64,000 bases of DNA, taken from Bacteroidia bacterium (lineage in GTDB: Bacteria; Bacteroidota; Bacteroidia; UKL13-3). The notes under the pieces are model-generated. The model ran no database searches and was not told the origin of the DNA. It worked only from the letters and a program-made list of their open reading frames with translations. Positions within the stretch are counted from its first letter, which is position 1, and every line of letters begins with the position of its first letter. Of this stretch, positions 55,400 to 64,000 are shown piece by piece. The DNA lies in the NCBI GenBank assembly GCA_014376805.1, contig JACMQU010000117.1, forward strand, positions 38,144 to 102,143. The letters run 5' to 3'. Position numbers and translations under genes: made by a program.

Positions 55400-56300
55400 G
55401 TATCATGCTCCTGTTATGCTTGTAGAATGTATGAATGCATTAAATATAAAACCCGATGGTATTTATGTTGATGTAACTTTTGGTGGAGGTGGCCATGCTA
55501 AAGCGATCTTAAATAAATTAGGCTCAAAAGGTAAATTAGTTGCTTTTGATCAGGATGAAGATGCTGCAGGAAATTTACCTGAAGATAAGCGGCTTGTTTT
55601 TATTGATCAGAATTTTGAGTTCATTAAAAATCACCTGAAATACCAGGGACTGTTACCTGTAGATGGGGTGCTTGCAGATCTGGGTGTATCTTCTCATCAG
55701 TTTGATGTGGCAGACCGTGGTTTTTCTTTCAGGTTTGATGAGGCAGCTTTAGATATGCGAATGGATACAGGTGCAACTATCAATGCAGCAACATTACTTA
55801 ATACCTACACCGAAACACAGATTGCTGATATATTGTATCAGTATGGAGAATTAAAAAACGCAAGATCTCTGGCAAAAGATATAGTATCCTATCGTGCCTC
55901 ACAGCCTATTCAAACAGTTGCGCATCTTAAAAATGCTATACTAAAACATACTCCCAAATTTGGTGATTATAAATTTTTTGCACAGGTATTTCAGTCACTG
56001 CGTATTGAAGTGAATCGCGAAATGGAAGTGTTGAAAAGTTTCCTCTCTCAAATTCCTGAAGTGCTAAAACCAGAAGGAAGACTAGTTGTAATGAGTTATC
56101 ATTCTCTGGAAGACAGACTCGTAAAAAATTTTATTGGAAGTGGGAATTTTAATGGAGAGCCGGATAAGGATTTTTATGGCAATATAAATAAACCACTCGA
56201 AGCCGTGAGCCGAAAAGTAATTATAGCAAGCGAGGCAGAATTGCTGGAAAATCCAAGATCAAGAAGTGCAAAATTAAGAGTTGCTCAAAAACTGAATTAG
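55389..56300 (+). CDS. rsmH: 16S rRNA (cytosine1402-N4)-methyltransferase
   Basis: A 303-residue SAM-dependent enzyme (MraW) that methylates C1402 of 16S rRNA. Diagnostic blocks: HAPVMLVECMNAL, YVDVTFGGGGHAKAIL (SAM site), VLADLGVSSHQFD, and near the end VVMSYHSLEDRLVKNF and ENPRSRSAKLRVAQ. I start it at ATG 55389 (MENKYHAPV); an ATG at 55353 would add 12 residues from the hairpin repeat. The start overlaps the end of mraZ by 11 bases, and its GGAGG lies in a hairpin, so folding may gate translation. Confidence 0.96.
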   Translation: MENKYHAPVMLVECMNALNIKPDGIYVDVTFGGGGHAKAILNKLGSKGKLVAFDQDEDAAGNLPEDKRLVFIDQNFEFIKNHLKYQGLLPVDGVLADLGVSSHQFDVADRGFSFRFDEAALDMRMDTGATINAATLLNTYTETQIADILYQYGELKNARSLAKDIVSYRASQPIQTVAHLKNAILKHTPKFGDYKFFAQVFQSLRIEVNREMEVLKSFLSQIPEVLKPEGRLVVMSYHSLEDRLVKNFIGSGNFNGEPDKDFYGNINKPLEAVSRKVIIASEAELLENPRSRSAKLRVAQKLN

Positions 56301-56310
56301 TATAACTGAT

Positions 56311-56694
56311 ATGAACCGCATTGTAACGGAAGAGGAACAAAAAACGGAGCAGGCGCACGATAAGGACACGGTGAAGTTTACTGCTAAAGTTAAACGTTTG
56401 GCTGACTTCGATTTTAATATTAACAGGGAGCAATTAATCAGACAGGGGCCTTTTATGGCTTATATCTGTTTGCTGGTTATTCTGTTTATTTATAATAGTC
56501 ACAGATCTGAAAAGATAATTCGTGAAACAGACAGGTTAACCAGGGAAGTAAAAGATTTGAGAAGTGAATATATAAGTGCATTAAGTGAGCTGATGGGTGA
56601 AAGTAAACAATCAACAGTAGCACAAAAGCTGGCACCATTTGGAATAAAAGAACTAAAGAATCCACCAAGTAAAATAACCTATAGTGGCAAATAA
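56311..56694 (+). CDS. ftsL: FtsL-like division protein
   Basis: A 127-residue bitopic protein in the FtsL position between rsmH and ftsI. A basic cytoplasmic region (residues 1-45) is followed by one transmembrane segment (~49-66, PFMAYICLLVILFIYNS) and a periplasmic coiled coil (~68-110, ETDRLTREVKDLRSEYISALSELM). FtsL sequences diverge widely, and the order and layout identify it here. It would join FtsB/FtsQ to bring FtsI-FtsW to the septum. The last 11 bases overlap the GTG start of ftsI. Confidence 0.85.
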   Translation: MNRIVTEEEQKTEQAHDKDTVKFTAKVKRLADFDFNINREQLIRQGPFMAYICLLVILFIYNSHRSEKIIRETDRLTREVKDLRSEYISALSELMGESKQSTVAQKLAPFGIKELKNPPSKITYSGK

Positions 56695-58837
56695 TACATC
56701 AAATACAAATACACGAAAAGCGATATTCATGCGCACGGGCGTAGTGTATTCGGGCATGGTGGTATTTGCGGTGTTAATTATGTATTACCTGTTCAGTATT
56801 CAATTTATTAATGACAAACAATGGCGTACCATGGCAGATAGTTTGAGCACCAGAGTATTTGAAGTGGAACCGGTAAGGGGTAATATTTTTGATTGTAACG
56901 GAAATTTACTGGCCACATCACTTCCCATTTATGATGTTAGAATTGATGCTCAGTGTGCTGCCTTTAGGGATGATGAATTGTTTGAGAATAGCATTGATTC
57001 ATTAGCTTATGGACTAGCAAAAATGTTCGGTGATAAAGGAGCATTATCCTACAAACAAACCATTTTAAAAATAAGGAAAGAAGGTAACAGGTATTTTTTA
57101 TTTAAACGTAAAATAAGTTACCGCCAGATGCGAAAACTGTTAACGTTACCAATTTTCAGACTAGGAAAATATAAAGGCGGTTTACTAATTACTGAGCGCA
57201 ACAAACGGGAGAAGCCTTTTGAAATGCTTGCAAGCCGCACTATTGGCTTTAACCAGCAAGAAGGGGCTGAAAGAAAACGGGTTGGACTGGAAGGTTATTT
57301 TGATACTTACCTTGGTGGTAAAAGCGGCAAACAATCTATGCAACGCATAGCAGGTGGTACGTGGATCCCCATTGATGATCAACTTGTAGTTGAAGCAAAA
57401 CAAGGCAGTGACCTGATCACTACAATTGATATTAATTTACAGGATGTAGCTGAACACGCATTATTAAATACACTGATTGAAAATGACGCTGATTATGGTT
57501 CAGCTATTTTAATGGAGGTTGAAACAGGAGAAGTAAAAGCCATTGCGAACCTCACCAGAGAATCAACGGGAGTGTATGCAGAGAAATATAATTATGCAGT
57601 TGGTGAAAGTGTTGAGCCGGGTTCAACTTTTAAATTAATCTCTATGATGGCCTTATTAGAAGATGGATTTGTGAAGCCATCAGATGAAGTGGATGCAGAA
57701 AATGGCGAGGTACGTTTTTGTAATTCACCAATGAAAGATTCTCATGCAGGTAATGGTTTAATTACTATGCAATATGCATTTGAACATTCATCAAATGTAG
57801 CCTTTGCTAAACAAATGACGAAGTATTATTCGAAAAATCCGGAACTTATTTATGAGCATTATAAAGCTCTTGGTTTAACAGAAAAACTAAACCTGCAGTT
57901 GAATGGGGTAGGTGTACCTTATGTAAAAGGTCCTGATAGTAAATCATGGAGCTGTACCAGTTTACCCTGGATGGCTATTGGATATGAACTTAGATTAACG
58001 CCTCTTCAATTGCTTACCGTTTATAATGCTATTGCCAATAACGGTAAAATGGTGAAACCTTTACTGGTAAAAAGAATTGAACAGGATGGCAAAGCTGTTA
58101 AGATTTATCAGACTAAGGTTATGAACACCGCTGTATGCAAGCCAGAAGTAGCAAAGCAATTAAGAAGTATGATGGAAGGTGTTGTATTGCGCGGCACCGC
58201 TCATGAGTTAAAAAGTGATTTTTATTCGTATGCCGGTAAAACGGGTACTGCTGTTGTGGCAAATAACCGCAGAGGTTATCTGGCAGGGGGTAAAAGTTAC
58301 AGAGCCTCTTTTGCAGGTTATTTTCCTGCTGAAAATCCGAAGTTCTCTTGTTTTGTTGTAATCAGCCGCCCACGCAAAGAAAACTATTATGCAGCTAAAG
58401 TAGCATTGCCTGTATTTAAAGAAATAGCTGATAAAGTTTATGCCAACGCATTAAATCTGCATCGTGAACTTAAGTTTAGTCAGCCCGCTTTTAGTAAAGA
58501 CCTTCCCCTTGTTGTACAGGGTGAAAAAGAAGATGTGAAAACTATACTTGACCAGATTAAACTCTCCTCGCATTTTCATAATGACTCAATAAGTGAGAAT
58601 GAAACGGAGTGGGTAACTGCCAGTTCTCAGGATAACTCACTGGCCCTGCAACCGGTGATACTGGAAAGTTCTACTATGCCCGATGTGCGTGGAATGGGTG
58701 CAAGGGATGCTGTTTATCTGCTGGAAAGTAAAGGTGTAAAAGTGCAGATTACCGGTTATGGAAGAGTGAAGAAACAATCTGTATTACCGGGGCAAACTTT
58801 ACGTAATATTAATTTTATACAACTTCAATTAGGATAA
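56684..58837 (+). CDS. ftsI: Penicillin-binding protein 3 / FtsI with PASTA domain
   Basis: A 717-residue septal transpeptidase. One transmembrane segment (~18-40) follows a basic tail; the dimerisation domain (~50-230) leads to the transpeptidase domain (~250-600). All three active-site motifs are present: S314-T-F-K317, S369-S-N371 and K519-T-G521. A single PASTA domain (~665-717, MPDVRGMGARDAVYLLESKG) closes the chain. The start is GTG at 56684, overlapping ftsL by 11 bases; ATG at 56729 (MRTGVVYSG) is an alternative. It makes the peptide cross-links of the division septum together with FtsW. Confidence 0.95.
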   Translation: MANNTSNTNTRKAIFMRTGVVYSGMVVFAVLIMYYLFSIQFINDKQWRTMADSLSTRVFEVEPVRGNIFDCNGNLLATSLPIYDVRIDAQCAAFRDDELFENSIDSLAYGLAKMFGDKGALSYKQTILKIRKEGNRYFLFKRKISYRQMRKLLTLPIFRLGKYKGGLLITERNKREKPFEMLASRTIGFNQQEGAERKRVGLEGYFDTYLGGKSGKQSMQRIAGGTWIPIDDQLVVEAKQGSDLITTIDINLQDVAEHALLNTLIENDADYGSAILMEVETGEVKAIANLTRESTGVYAEKYNYAVGESVEPGSTFKLISMMALLEDGFVKPSDEVDAENGEVRFCNSPMKDSHAGNGLITMQYAFEHSSNVAFAKQMTKYYSKNPELIYEHYKALGLTEKLNLQLNGVGVPYVKGPDSKSWSCTSLPWMAIGYELRLTPLQLLTVYNAIANNGKMVKPLLVKRIEQDGKAVKIYQTKVMNTAVCKPEVAKQLRSMMEGVVLRGTAHELKSDFYSYAGKTGTAVVANNRRGYLAGGKSYRASFAGYFPAENPKFSCFVVISRPRKENYYAAKVALPVFKEIADKVYANALNLHRELKFSQPAFSKDLPLVVQGEKEDVKTILDQIKLSSHFHNDSISENETEWVTASSQDNSLALQPVILESSTMPDVRGMGARDAVYLLESKGVKVQITGYGRVKKQSVLPGQTLRNINFIQLQLG

Positions 58838-58839
58838 AA

Positions 58840-60303
58840 GTGAAAGCACTGGAACAATTGATATCAGTATTGAATGGAGCAAAAGTAACAGGTGATTTGA
58901 ACCAGTCAGTTCATGAACTTAGTTTCGACTCCCGAAGGGTACAGGCCAATACTTTGTTTATTGCAATCAGAGGTACACAGGCTGATGGACATAATTTTAT
59001 TGATGAAGTAATTACAAAGGGATGCACTGCAGTTTTATGTGAACAACTCCCGGTTAATATAAGTGCCCGAATTTGTTATATACAGGTGGCTGATACAGGA
59101 GAGGCAATGGGACTGGTGGCAGCCGGGTTTTATGACAGACCTGGTGAACGCCTGAAATTAATTGCAGTAACGGGCACCAATGGTAAAACAACCATAGCAA
59201 CTTTACTATTTGATTTATTCCGTTTATTCAATCATAAGGTGGGTCTTTTATCAACCGTGCAGAACCAGATTAATGAAGTTATCATTCCGTCTACACATAC
59301 CACACCCGATGCCATAAAAATAAATGCGTTGTTAAAGGAAATGGCTGATAAAGGATGTGAGTATTGTTTTATGGAAGCCAGTTCGCATGCGATACAGCAG
59401 AACCGGATTAAAGGCTTGCATTTTGAAGGGGTGGTGTTCTCTAATATAACACATGATCATCTGGATTATCATGGCACATTTGATAAATATATAAAAGCAA
59501 AAAAGAAACTATTTGATGATGTGAATGAAGATGCTTTTGCTTTGACAAATAAGGATGACCGCAATGGAATGGTGATGTTGCAAAATACGAAAGCGAGCAG
59601 ATATACTTATGGATTGCAACAGATGGCAGACTTTAAGGCCAGGATTATTGAAAGTGATTTTGAAGGAATGCTGCTGAATCTGGATGGTGAAGAAGCATGG
59701 TTTAAACTTGTAGGGACTTTTAATGCGAGTAACTTACTGGCAGTATATGGTGTGGCTTATTTACTTGGTAAAACAAAGCATGAAATCATTACCAAGCTAA
59801 GTAGTCTGAATTCGGTTAAAGGCCGTTTTGAAGTGCTGAGATCGCGAAATGGTATTATTGGCATAGTTGATTATGCACACACGCCGGATGCACTGGTAAA
59901 CGTGTTAAAAACTATTAATGAGGTAAGAACGGGCAATGAACAATTGATAACCATTATTGGTTGCGGAGGTAACCGCGATGTCGCCAAAAGACCAGTAATG
60001 GCTGAGGTTTCAGCCAACCTTAGTACAAAAGTCATCTTCACTTCAGATAACCCGAGAATGGAAGATCCTGAAATAATTCTGGATGAGATGATTGTTGGTG
60101 TACCCTCTCTGCATTATAAAAAAATTCTCAGGATCAGTGATCGTAGAGAAGCTATTAAAACTGCGGTTAGTATGGCTAAAAAAGGTGATATTATTCTGGT
60201 TGCTGGTAAAGGACATGAAAATTATCAGGATATAAATGGTGTAAAACATTCATTTGATGATAAAGAAGTTTTATCCGGAATGTTTGAAATGTTTGAAGTT
60301 TAA
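58840..60303 (+). CDS. murE: UDP-MurNAc-tripeptide synthetase (meso-DAP adding)
   Basis: A 487-residue Mur ligase adding the third residue to UDP-MurNAc-L-Ala-D-Glu. The ATP site is G112-T-N-G-K-T-T118. The D403-N-P-R406 motif is that of meso-diaminopimelate-adding MurE, so the peptidoglycan is of DAP type. The start is GTG at 58840, two bases after the ftsI stop; no ATG is available nearby. In this genome no murF follows, unlike the E. coli order; it must be elsewhere. Confidence 0.96.
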   Translation: MKALEQLISVLNGAKVTGDLNQSVHELSFDSRRVQANTLFIAIRGTQADGHNFIDEVITKGCTAVLCEQLPVNISARICYIQVADTGEAMGLVAAGFYDRPGERLKLIAVTGTNGKTTIATLLFDLFRLFNHKVGLLSTVQNQINEVIIPSTHTTPDAIKINALLKEMADKGCEYCFMEASSHAIQQNRIKGLHFEGVVFSNITHDHLDYHGTFDKYIKAKKKLFDDVNEDAFALTNKDDRNGMVMLQNTKASRYTYGLQQMADFKARIIESDFEGMLLNLDGEEAWFKLVGTFNASNLLAVYGVAYLLGKTKHEIITKLSSLNSVKGRFEVLRSRNGIIGIVDYAHTPDALVNVLKTINEVRTGNEQLITIIGCGGNRDVAKRPVMAEVSANLSTKVIFTSDNPRMEDPEIILDEMIVGVPSLHYKKILRISDRREAIKTAVSMAKKGDIILVAGKGHENYQDINGVKHSFDDKEVLSGMFEMFEV

Positions 60304-60383
60304 GTTTAACAAAAAGTTACAATACAGCTTACGAATTAAATATAATTAAGCAGGTCAATTAGTCATTATAAGAAGCATAAATT

Positions 60384-61640
60384 ATGTTATACTATTTATA
60401 CAATTATCTGAACACATACTTCAATCTTCCGGGAGTAACCATGGTTCAGTCTATAACCTTCAGGGCTGCCTTATCAGTTATTTTATCCTTAACTATTTCT
60501 ATGGTATATGGAAAAGTATTGATAGCTAAATTAAGAAACCTACAGGTAAGTGATGAGATCAGAAATCTTGGATTGGCCGGCGAACAGCAGAAAAAAGGAA
60601 CACCTACAATGGGAGGTTTAATTATTCTGGCAGCTATTTTAATCCCTACTTTATTGTTTGCCCGGATCAACAATGTTTATATACTCTTAATCATCGTTTC
60701 AACTATTTGGTTAGGTCTCGTTGGGTTTCTGGATGATTACATTAAGGTTTTTAAAAAGAACAAAGAAGGATTAGCCGGCAGATTTAAAATTATGGGTCAG
60801 GTGGGTTTGGGTTTTATTGTTGCCACTACCCTGTATTTTAATCAACATGTAAAGACGAAAGAGCTTTATGAGCCCGGCAAAGTAAGCGCGGAATTTGTAA
60901 AGGAAAATAATTTATCACCACAATTAGTTGATGGCGAATTATACCTCGTACGCGATCAAAAGGCAACTATTACAACTGTTCCTTTTTTTAAAAATAGTGA
61001 ATTTAATTACGCCGACTTGTTGAAGTTTATGGGAGGCAGTTATAAAGATTATAATTATTTGATTTTTTTGCTGGTAGTTATTTTTATTATTACTGCCGTT
61101 TCCAATGGGGCTAATATAACAGATGGCATAGACGGACTTGCGGCGGGCACTTCAGCGATCATTGCTTTTGTATTGGGGTTGTTTGCTTATGTAAGTGGTA
61201 ATATCATAATCTCCAAATACCTCAACATTATGTATATCCCACACCTGGGAGAAATGGTAATTTTCGCCTTTGCATTAGTGGGTGCGTGTGTTGGGTTCCT
61301 CTGGTATAATTCTTACCCTGCAGAAGTTTTTATGGGCGATACCGGCAGCCTTGCTTTAGGGGGTATTATAGCAACCTTTTCAATTATGGTTCGTAAAGAA
61401 TTATTGATTCCCATCTTATGTGGCATTTTTCTGATAGAAAATCTTTCGGTGATGATACAAGTTACATACTTTAAATATACGCGAAAAAAATATGGTGAAG
61501 GACGAAGAATCTTTCTGATGTCGCCACTCCATCATCATTATCAAAAAAAAGGCTTTCATGAATCAAAGATTGTTACACGCTTCTGGATTATTGGAATTAT
61601 GCTGGCCATTGTAACTATTATAACATTAAAAGTAAGGTAA
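60384..61640 (+). CDS. mraY: Phospho-MurNAc-pentapeptide translocase
   Basis: A 418-residue membrane enzyme making lipid I from UDP-MurNAc-pentapeptide and undecaprenyl phosphate. About ten transmembrane segments; the catalytic Asp motif is in FLDDYIKVF and the [10 protein letters not shown] and [12 protein letters not shown] blocks; the His-rich [19 protein letters not shown] loop is diagnostic. An extra ~60-residue insert (about residues 155-210) makes it longer than the ~360 of E. coli, as is common in Bacteroidota. An 80-bp gap separates it from murE; murD starts directly after its stop. Confidence 0.96.
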   Translation: MLYYLYNYLNTYFNLPGVTMVQSITFRAALSVILSLTISMVYGKVLIAKLRNLQVSDEIRNLGLAGEQQKKGTPTMGGLIILAAILIPTLLFARINNVYILLIIVSTIWLGLVGFLDDYIKVFKKNKEGLAGRFKIMGQVGLGFIVATTLYFNQHVKTKELYEPGKVSAEFVKENNLSPQLVDGELYLVRDQKATITTVPFFKNSEFNYADLLKFMGGSYKDYNYLIFLLVVIFIITAVSNGANITDGIDGLAAGTSAIIAFVLGLFAYVSGNIIISKYLNIMYIPHLGEMVIFAFALVGACVGFLWYNSYPAEVFMGDTGSLALGGIIATFSIMVRKELLIPILCGIFLIENLSVMIQVTYFKYTRKKYGEGRRIFLMSPLHHHYQKKGFHESKIVTRFWIIGIMLAIVTIITLKVR

Positions 61641-62999
61641 ATGTTAACTGATATGAACAAACGGATTGTAGTTTTAGGAAGTGGAGAAAGTGGCACAGGT
61701 GCAGCTATCTTAGCCCGGCAAAAAGGCTTTGATGTGTTTGTGTCTGATAAGGGTGCTATACCTGAAAAATATAAAGCGGAGTTGGATCAGTACAATATTG
61801 CTTATGAAGAAAACCGGCATACTGAAGCATTAATTCTGAATGCAGACGAAATCATTAAAAGTCCCGGTATTGCTTCAAAAAATCCTTTGGTTCAATTGTT
61901 AAGAGTAAAAGGCATTCCTATTATCAGTGAACTGGAATTTGCCGGTAGATATACTAATGCTTTTAAAATCTGCATCACTGGTACTAATGGTAAAACCACT
62001 ACCACTTCACTAGTTTATCACGTGTTAAAAAAAGCAGGATTAAATGTGGCATTGGCAGGTAATATAGGCATCAGCATGGCGCGTTTGGTTGCTACTGGTA
62101 ATTATGATTATTATGTATTGGAAATAAGCAGTTTTCAATTAGATGATATGTATAATTTTAAAGCAGATATAGCTGTATTATGCAACATTACCCCGGATCA
62201 TTTAGATAGGTATAATTATGATTTGCAGCAATACATAAATGCCAAATTCAGAGTGATCCAAAACCAAACAGAAGCAGATATTTTTATTTACTGTTTGGAT
62301 GATGCACTGACCATGAAAAATGTATCCAACCTTCGAATAGCAGCCCGGCAATTCCCTTTTTCATTCAATCAACAGATAGAGCAGGGCGCTTATATCAGTA
62401 ATGGAGAGTTGCACATTTCAACCAGCAAAGAACAAACTAATCAATTTACTATGTATACAGCAGATTTAGCCCTAAGGGGCAGGCACAATGCCTACAACTC
62501 CATGGCAGCAGCCATCATTGCCAATGCTCTGGACATTCGTAAGGATGTGATTCGCGAGAGCCTGATGGATTTTCAGAATGTTGAACACAGACTTGAAAGT
62601 GTGGCAACCATACGCGCTGTTGAATACATCAATGATTCCAAAGCAACCAATGTAAACTCTTCCTGGTATGCACTGGAAAGTATGGATAAACCCACCGTAT
62701 GGATTGTTGGTGGAATAGACAAAGGAAATGATTATGCTATTTTACAGGAACTGGTAAAAGAAAAGGTACGCCTGATAGTATGCCTGGGACTCGATAACAC
62801 CAAAATCCATGAGGCGTTCTCTAAAGATGTAGATATGATCATCAATACCAGCAGTGCACAAGAGGCGGTTCATGTGGCATCTAAAATGGCAAAGCCTGGT
62901 GAAACAGTATTGCTATCCCCTGCATGTGCATCATTTGATTTGTTTAAAAATTATGAAGACAGGGGCAGACAATTTAAGTCGGCTGTAAAGGCACTTTAA
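61641..62999 (+). CDS. murD: UDP-MurNAc-L-Ala--D-Glu ligase
   Basis: A 452-residue Mur ligase adding D-Glu to UDP-MurNAc-L-Ala. A Rossmann-type N-domain (IVVLGSGESGTGAAILA) is followed by the ATP site G114-T-N-G-K-T-T120 and the C-terminal domain with LSPACASFDLFKNYEDRG, a MurD signature. The first ATG, 61641, abuts the mraY stop; a second Met four codons on (61653, MNKRIVVLG) is an equally good start. The function precedes MurE, although the gene order places it after. Confidence 0.96.
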   Translation: MLTDMNKRIVVLGSGESGTGAAILARQKGFDVFVSDKGAIPEKYKAELDQYNIAYEENRHTEALILNADEIIKSPGIASKNPLVQLLRVKGIPIISELEFAGRYTNAFKICITGTNGKTTTTSLVYHVLKKAGLNVALAGNIGISMARLVATGNYDYYVLEISSFQLDDMYNFKADIAVLCNITPDHLDRYNYDLQQYINAKFRVIQNQTEADIFIYCLDDALTMKNVSNLRIAARQFPFSFNQQIEQGAYISNGELHISTSKEQTNQFTMYTADLALRGRHNAYNSMAAAIIANALDIRKDVIRESLMDFQNVEHRLESVATIRAVEYINDSKATNVNSSWYALESMDKPTVWIVGGIDKGNDYAILQELVKEKVRLIVCLGLDNTKIHEAFSKDVDMIINTSSAQEAVHVASKMAKPGETVLLSPACASFDLFKNYEDRGRQFKSAVKAL

Positions 63000-63125
63000 C
63001 CAGGGTTTGATTTATAAAAGGGATATTGAATAAATGTAAATCAAAAATTATAAAACTTCGGATCAAAAGTTTGTAGTAAACTTAAAGTAAAATTAATAAA
63101 CCTAAATCAACTAATTACAGAAACT

Positions 63126-64000
63126 TTGTTCACCTGGCAACATATCAAACCAAAGGGAGATCCATTAATGTGGTTCATCATTATCGTATTATCGGTATGG
63201 GGATTGTTTGCTGTATATAGTTCAACCGGTGCCTTAGCATATCAGAAGCAGGGGGGTAAAGCAGAGGTATATCTATTTCAGCAATTCGCCTTTTTACTTG
63301 TTGGTTTTTTTATTATGTTATTTACACATAGTATTCATTATAAATATTTCTTGCGCTTTGCAAAACTGGCCTTGTATGTTTCATATTTGTTATTGATCCT
63401 AACCATGTTTTTTGGTTCCAACTACAACGAAGCTCAACGCTGGTTAAAGATCCCATTTATAGGCTTAAGTTTCCAGACATCTGATATAGCGAAGGTGGCA
63501 CTTATTATGTATGTGGCACGCGAACTGGCCATGCGGCAGGATGATATAAAGGATTTTAAAAAAGGTTTTTTGCCCATCCTTATTCATGTAAGCCTTACCT
63601 GCTTGCTTATTATGCCCTCCAATTTATCTACTGCTTTGGTCTTGTTCAGCACTTGTATGGTAATAATGTTTATGGGAAGGGTTAGTATAAAACATGTGTT
63701 TTTACTGGGTGCCACCGTTACTATTTTAGGTGGAGTATTATTGGTAGTTGTATTAAATACTCCAGATCACTATCTCGAAAAATTTGGTCGTGCAGTTACC
63801 TGGAAACATAGAGTAGAAAATTTCAGAAAGCCTTCAGCTAATCCTGATGTTACTTATCAGAACGACCACGCAAAAATAGCTATAGCTACGGGTGGTATCT
63901 ATGGTAAGGGACCGGGAGGAAGCACCGAAAGAAATTTTTTACCACAGGCTTATGCCGATTTTATATATGCCATCATAGCTGAAGAATATGGATTTTTGGG
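63126..64000 (+). CDS. ftsW: FtsW (SEDS glycosyltransferase), truncated by the window edge
   Basis: The reading frame is open from here to the end of the window with no stop; the gene continues beyond. The visible ~290 residues include the WFIIIVLSVWGLFAVYSSTG first transmembrane segment, SNYNEAQRWLKIPFIGLSFQTSDIAKVALIMYVA, PSNLSTALVLF and the SEDS signature GKGPGGSTERNFLPQAYADFIYAIIAEEYGF. It polymerises septal glycan with FtsI. The start is uncertain: TTG at 63126 keeps the conserved HIKPKGDPLMW lead-in, whereas ATG at 63168 removes it; no ribosome-binding site decides. It is 126 bp after murD. Confidence 0.92.
   Translation, partial: MFTWQHIKPKGDPLMWFIIIVLSVWGLFAVYSSTGALAYQKQGGKAEVYLFQQFAFLLVGFFIMLFTHSIHYKYFLRFAKLALYVSYLLLILTMFFGSNYNEAQRWLKIPFIGLSFQTSDIAKVALIMYVARELAMRQDDIKDFKKGFLPILIHVSLTCLLIMPSNLSTALVLFSTCMVIMFMGRVSIKHVFLLGATVTILGGVLLVVVLNTPDHYLEKFGRAVTWKHRVENFRKPSANPDVTYQNDHAKIAIATGGIYGKGPGGSTERNFLPQAYADFIYAIIAEEYGFL

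Overview
The window looks like chromosome from a low-GC member of the Bacteroidota, probably near the Chitinophagales/Chitinophagaceae. The sequence grounds are two secreted proteins with type IX secretion (T9SS) C-terminal sorting domains, a TonB-dependent receptor with a carboxypeptidase-regulatory N-domain, a TonB with the typical N-terminal motif of this phylum, and promoters of the Bacteroidota form TTG-N19/21-TAnnTTTG. The dcw cluster order is mraZ-rsmH-ftsL-ftsI-murE-mraY-murD-ftsW, with no murF between murE and mraY. No rRNA, tRNA, CRISPR array or prophage is visible.

Layout. 1-1.8 kb: an IS200/REP-type tyrosine transposase followed by about 1.16 kb without genes but rich in hairpins; related palindromes lie on both sides of the transposase. 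1.8-7.3 kb (minus strand): two NAD(P)-dependent Rossmann proteins, one without the catalytic tyrosine, a small unknown protein and a large PIG-L deacetylase. 7.6-14.2 kb: imidazolonepropionase, a GTP cyclohydrolase I/6-pyruvoyl-tetrahydropterin synthase pair, an ECF sigma factor, a secreted unknown protein, a TerB-like protein and a cystathionine gamma-synthase-type enzyme. 14.5-26.7 kb: one 4035-residue exported protein with six beta-helix modules. 26.9-35 kb: a HiPIP-like lipoprotein, TonB, a 7TM receptor-adenylate cyclase, DNA polymerase I, a lipoprotein and a DUF1697 protein. 35-43.6 kb (minus strand): HutD-like protein with a dipeptide epimerase, TonB-dependent receptor, NifU-domain protein with Mrp ATPase, a membrane acyltransferase-like protein, and a TPR lipoprotein with a CoA-binding protein. 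43.8-48.6 kb: pheT, a coiled-coil protein, zapA and rny. 48.8-54.7 kb: twin small lipoproteins, a retropepsin-like protease, a six-repeat T9SS protein and an O-antigen-ligase family protein. 54.8-64 kb: the dcw cluster, running off the window inside ftsW.

How the genes work together. The right-hand 9 kb makes and exports peptidoglycan precursors (MurE, MurD, MraY) and builds the septum (FtsL, FtsI, FtsW), with MraZ as regulator acting on three 10-bp repeats upstream of its own gene. ZapA and its coiled-coil partner form a second, separate division locus. NifU-domain protein and Mrp form an Fe-S delivery pair. The dipeptide epimerase probably recycles murein peptides. The other genes are mainly envelope, secretion and metabolic functions.

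The points that most deserve a second look are the hairpin-sequestered ribosome-binding site at the mraZ/rsmH junction, the palindromes around the transposase, the giant modular T9SS protein, the HiPIP-like lipoprotein with a broken Tat motif, the SDR lacking its catalytic Tyr, Mrp without the usual CxxC, and a structured leader upstream of the zapA operon. I did not find a clearly new multi-gene defence or signalling system here.
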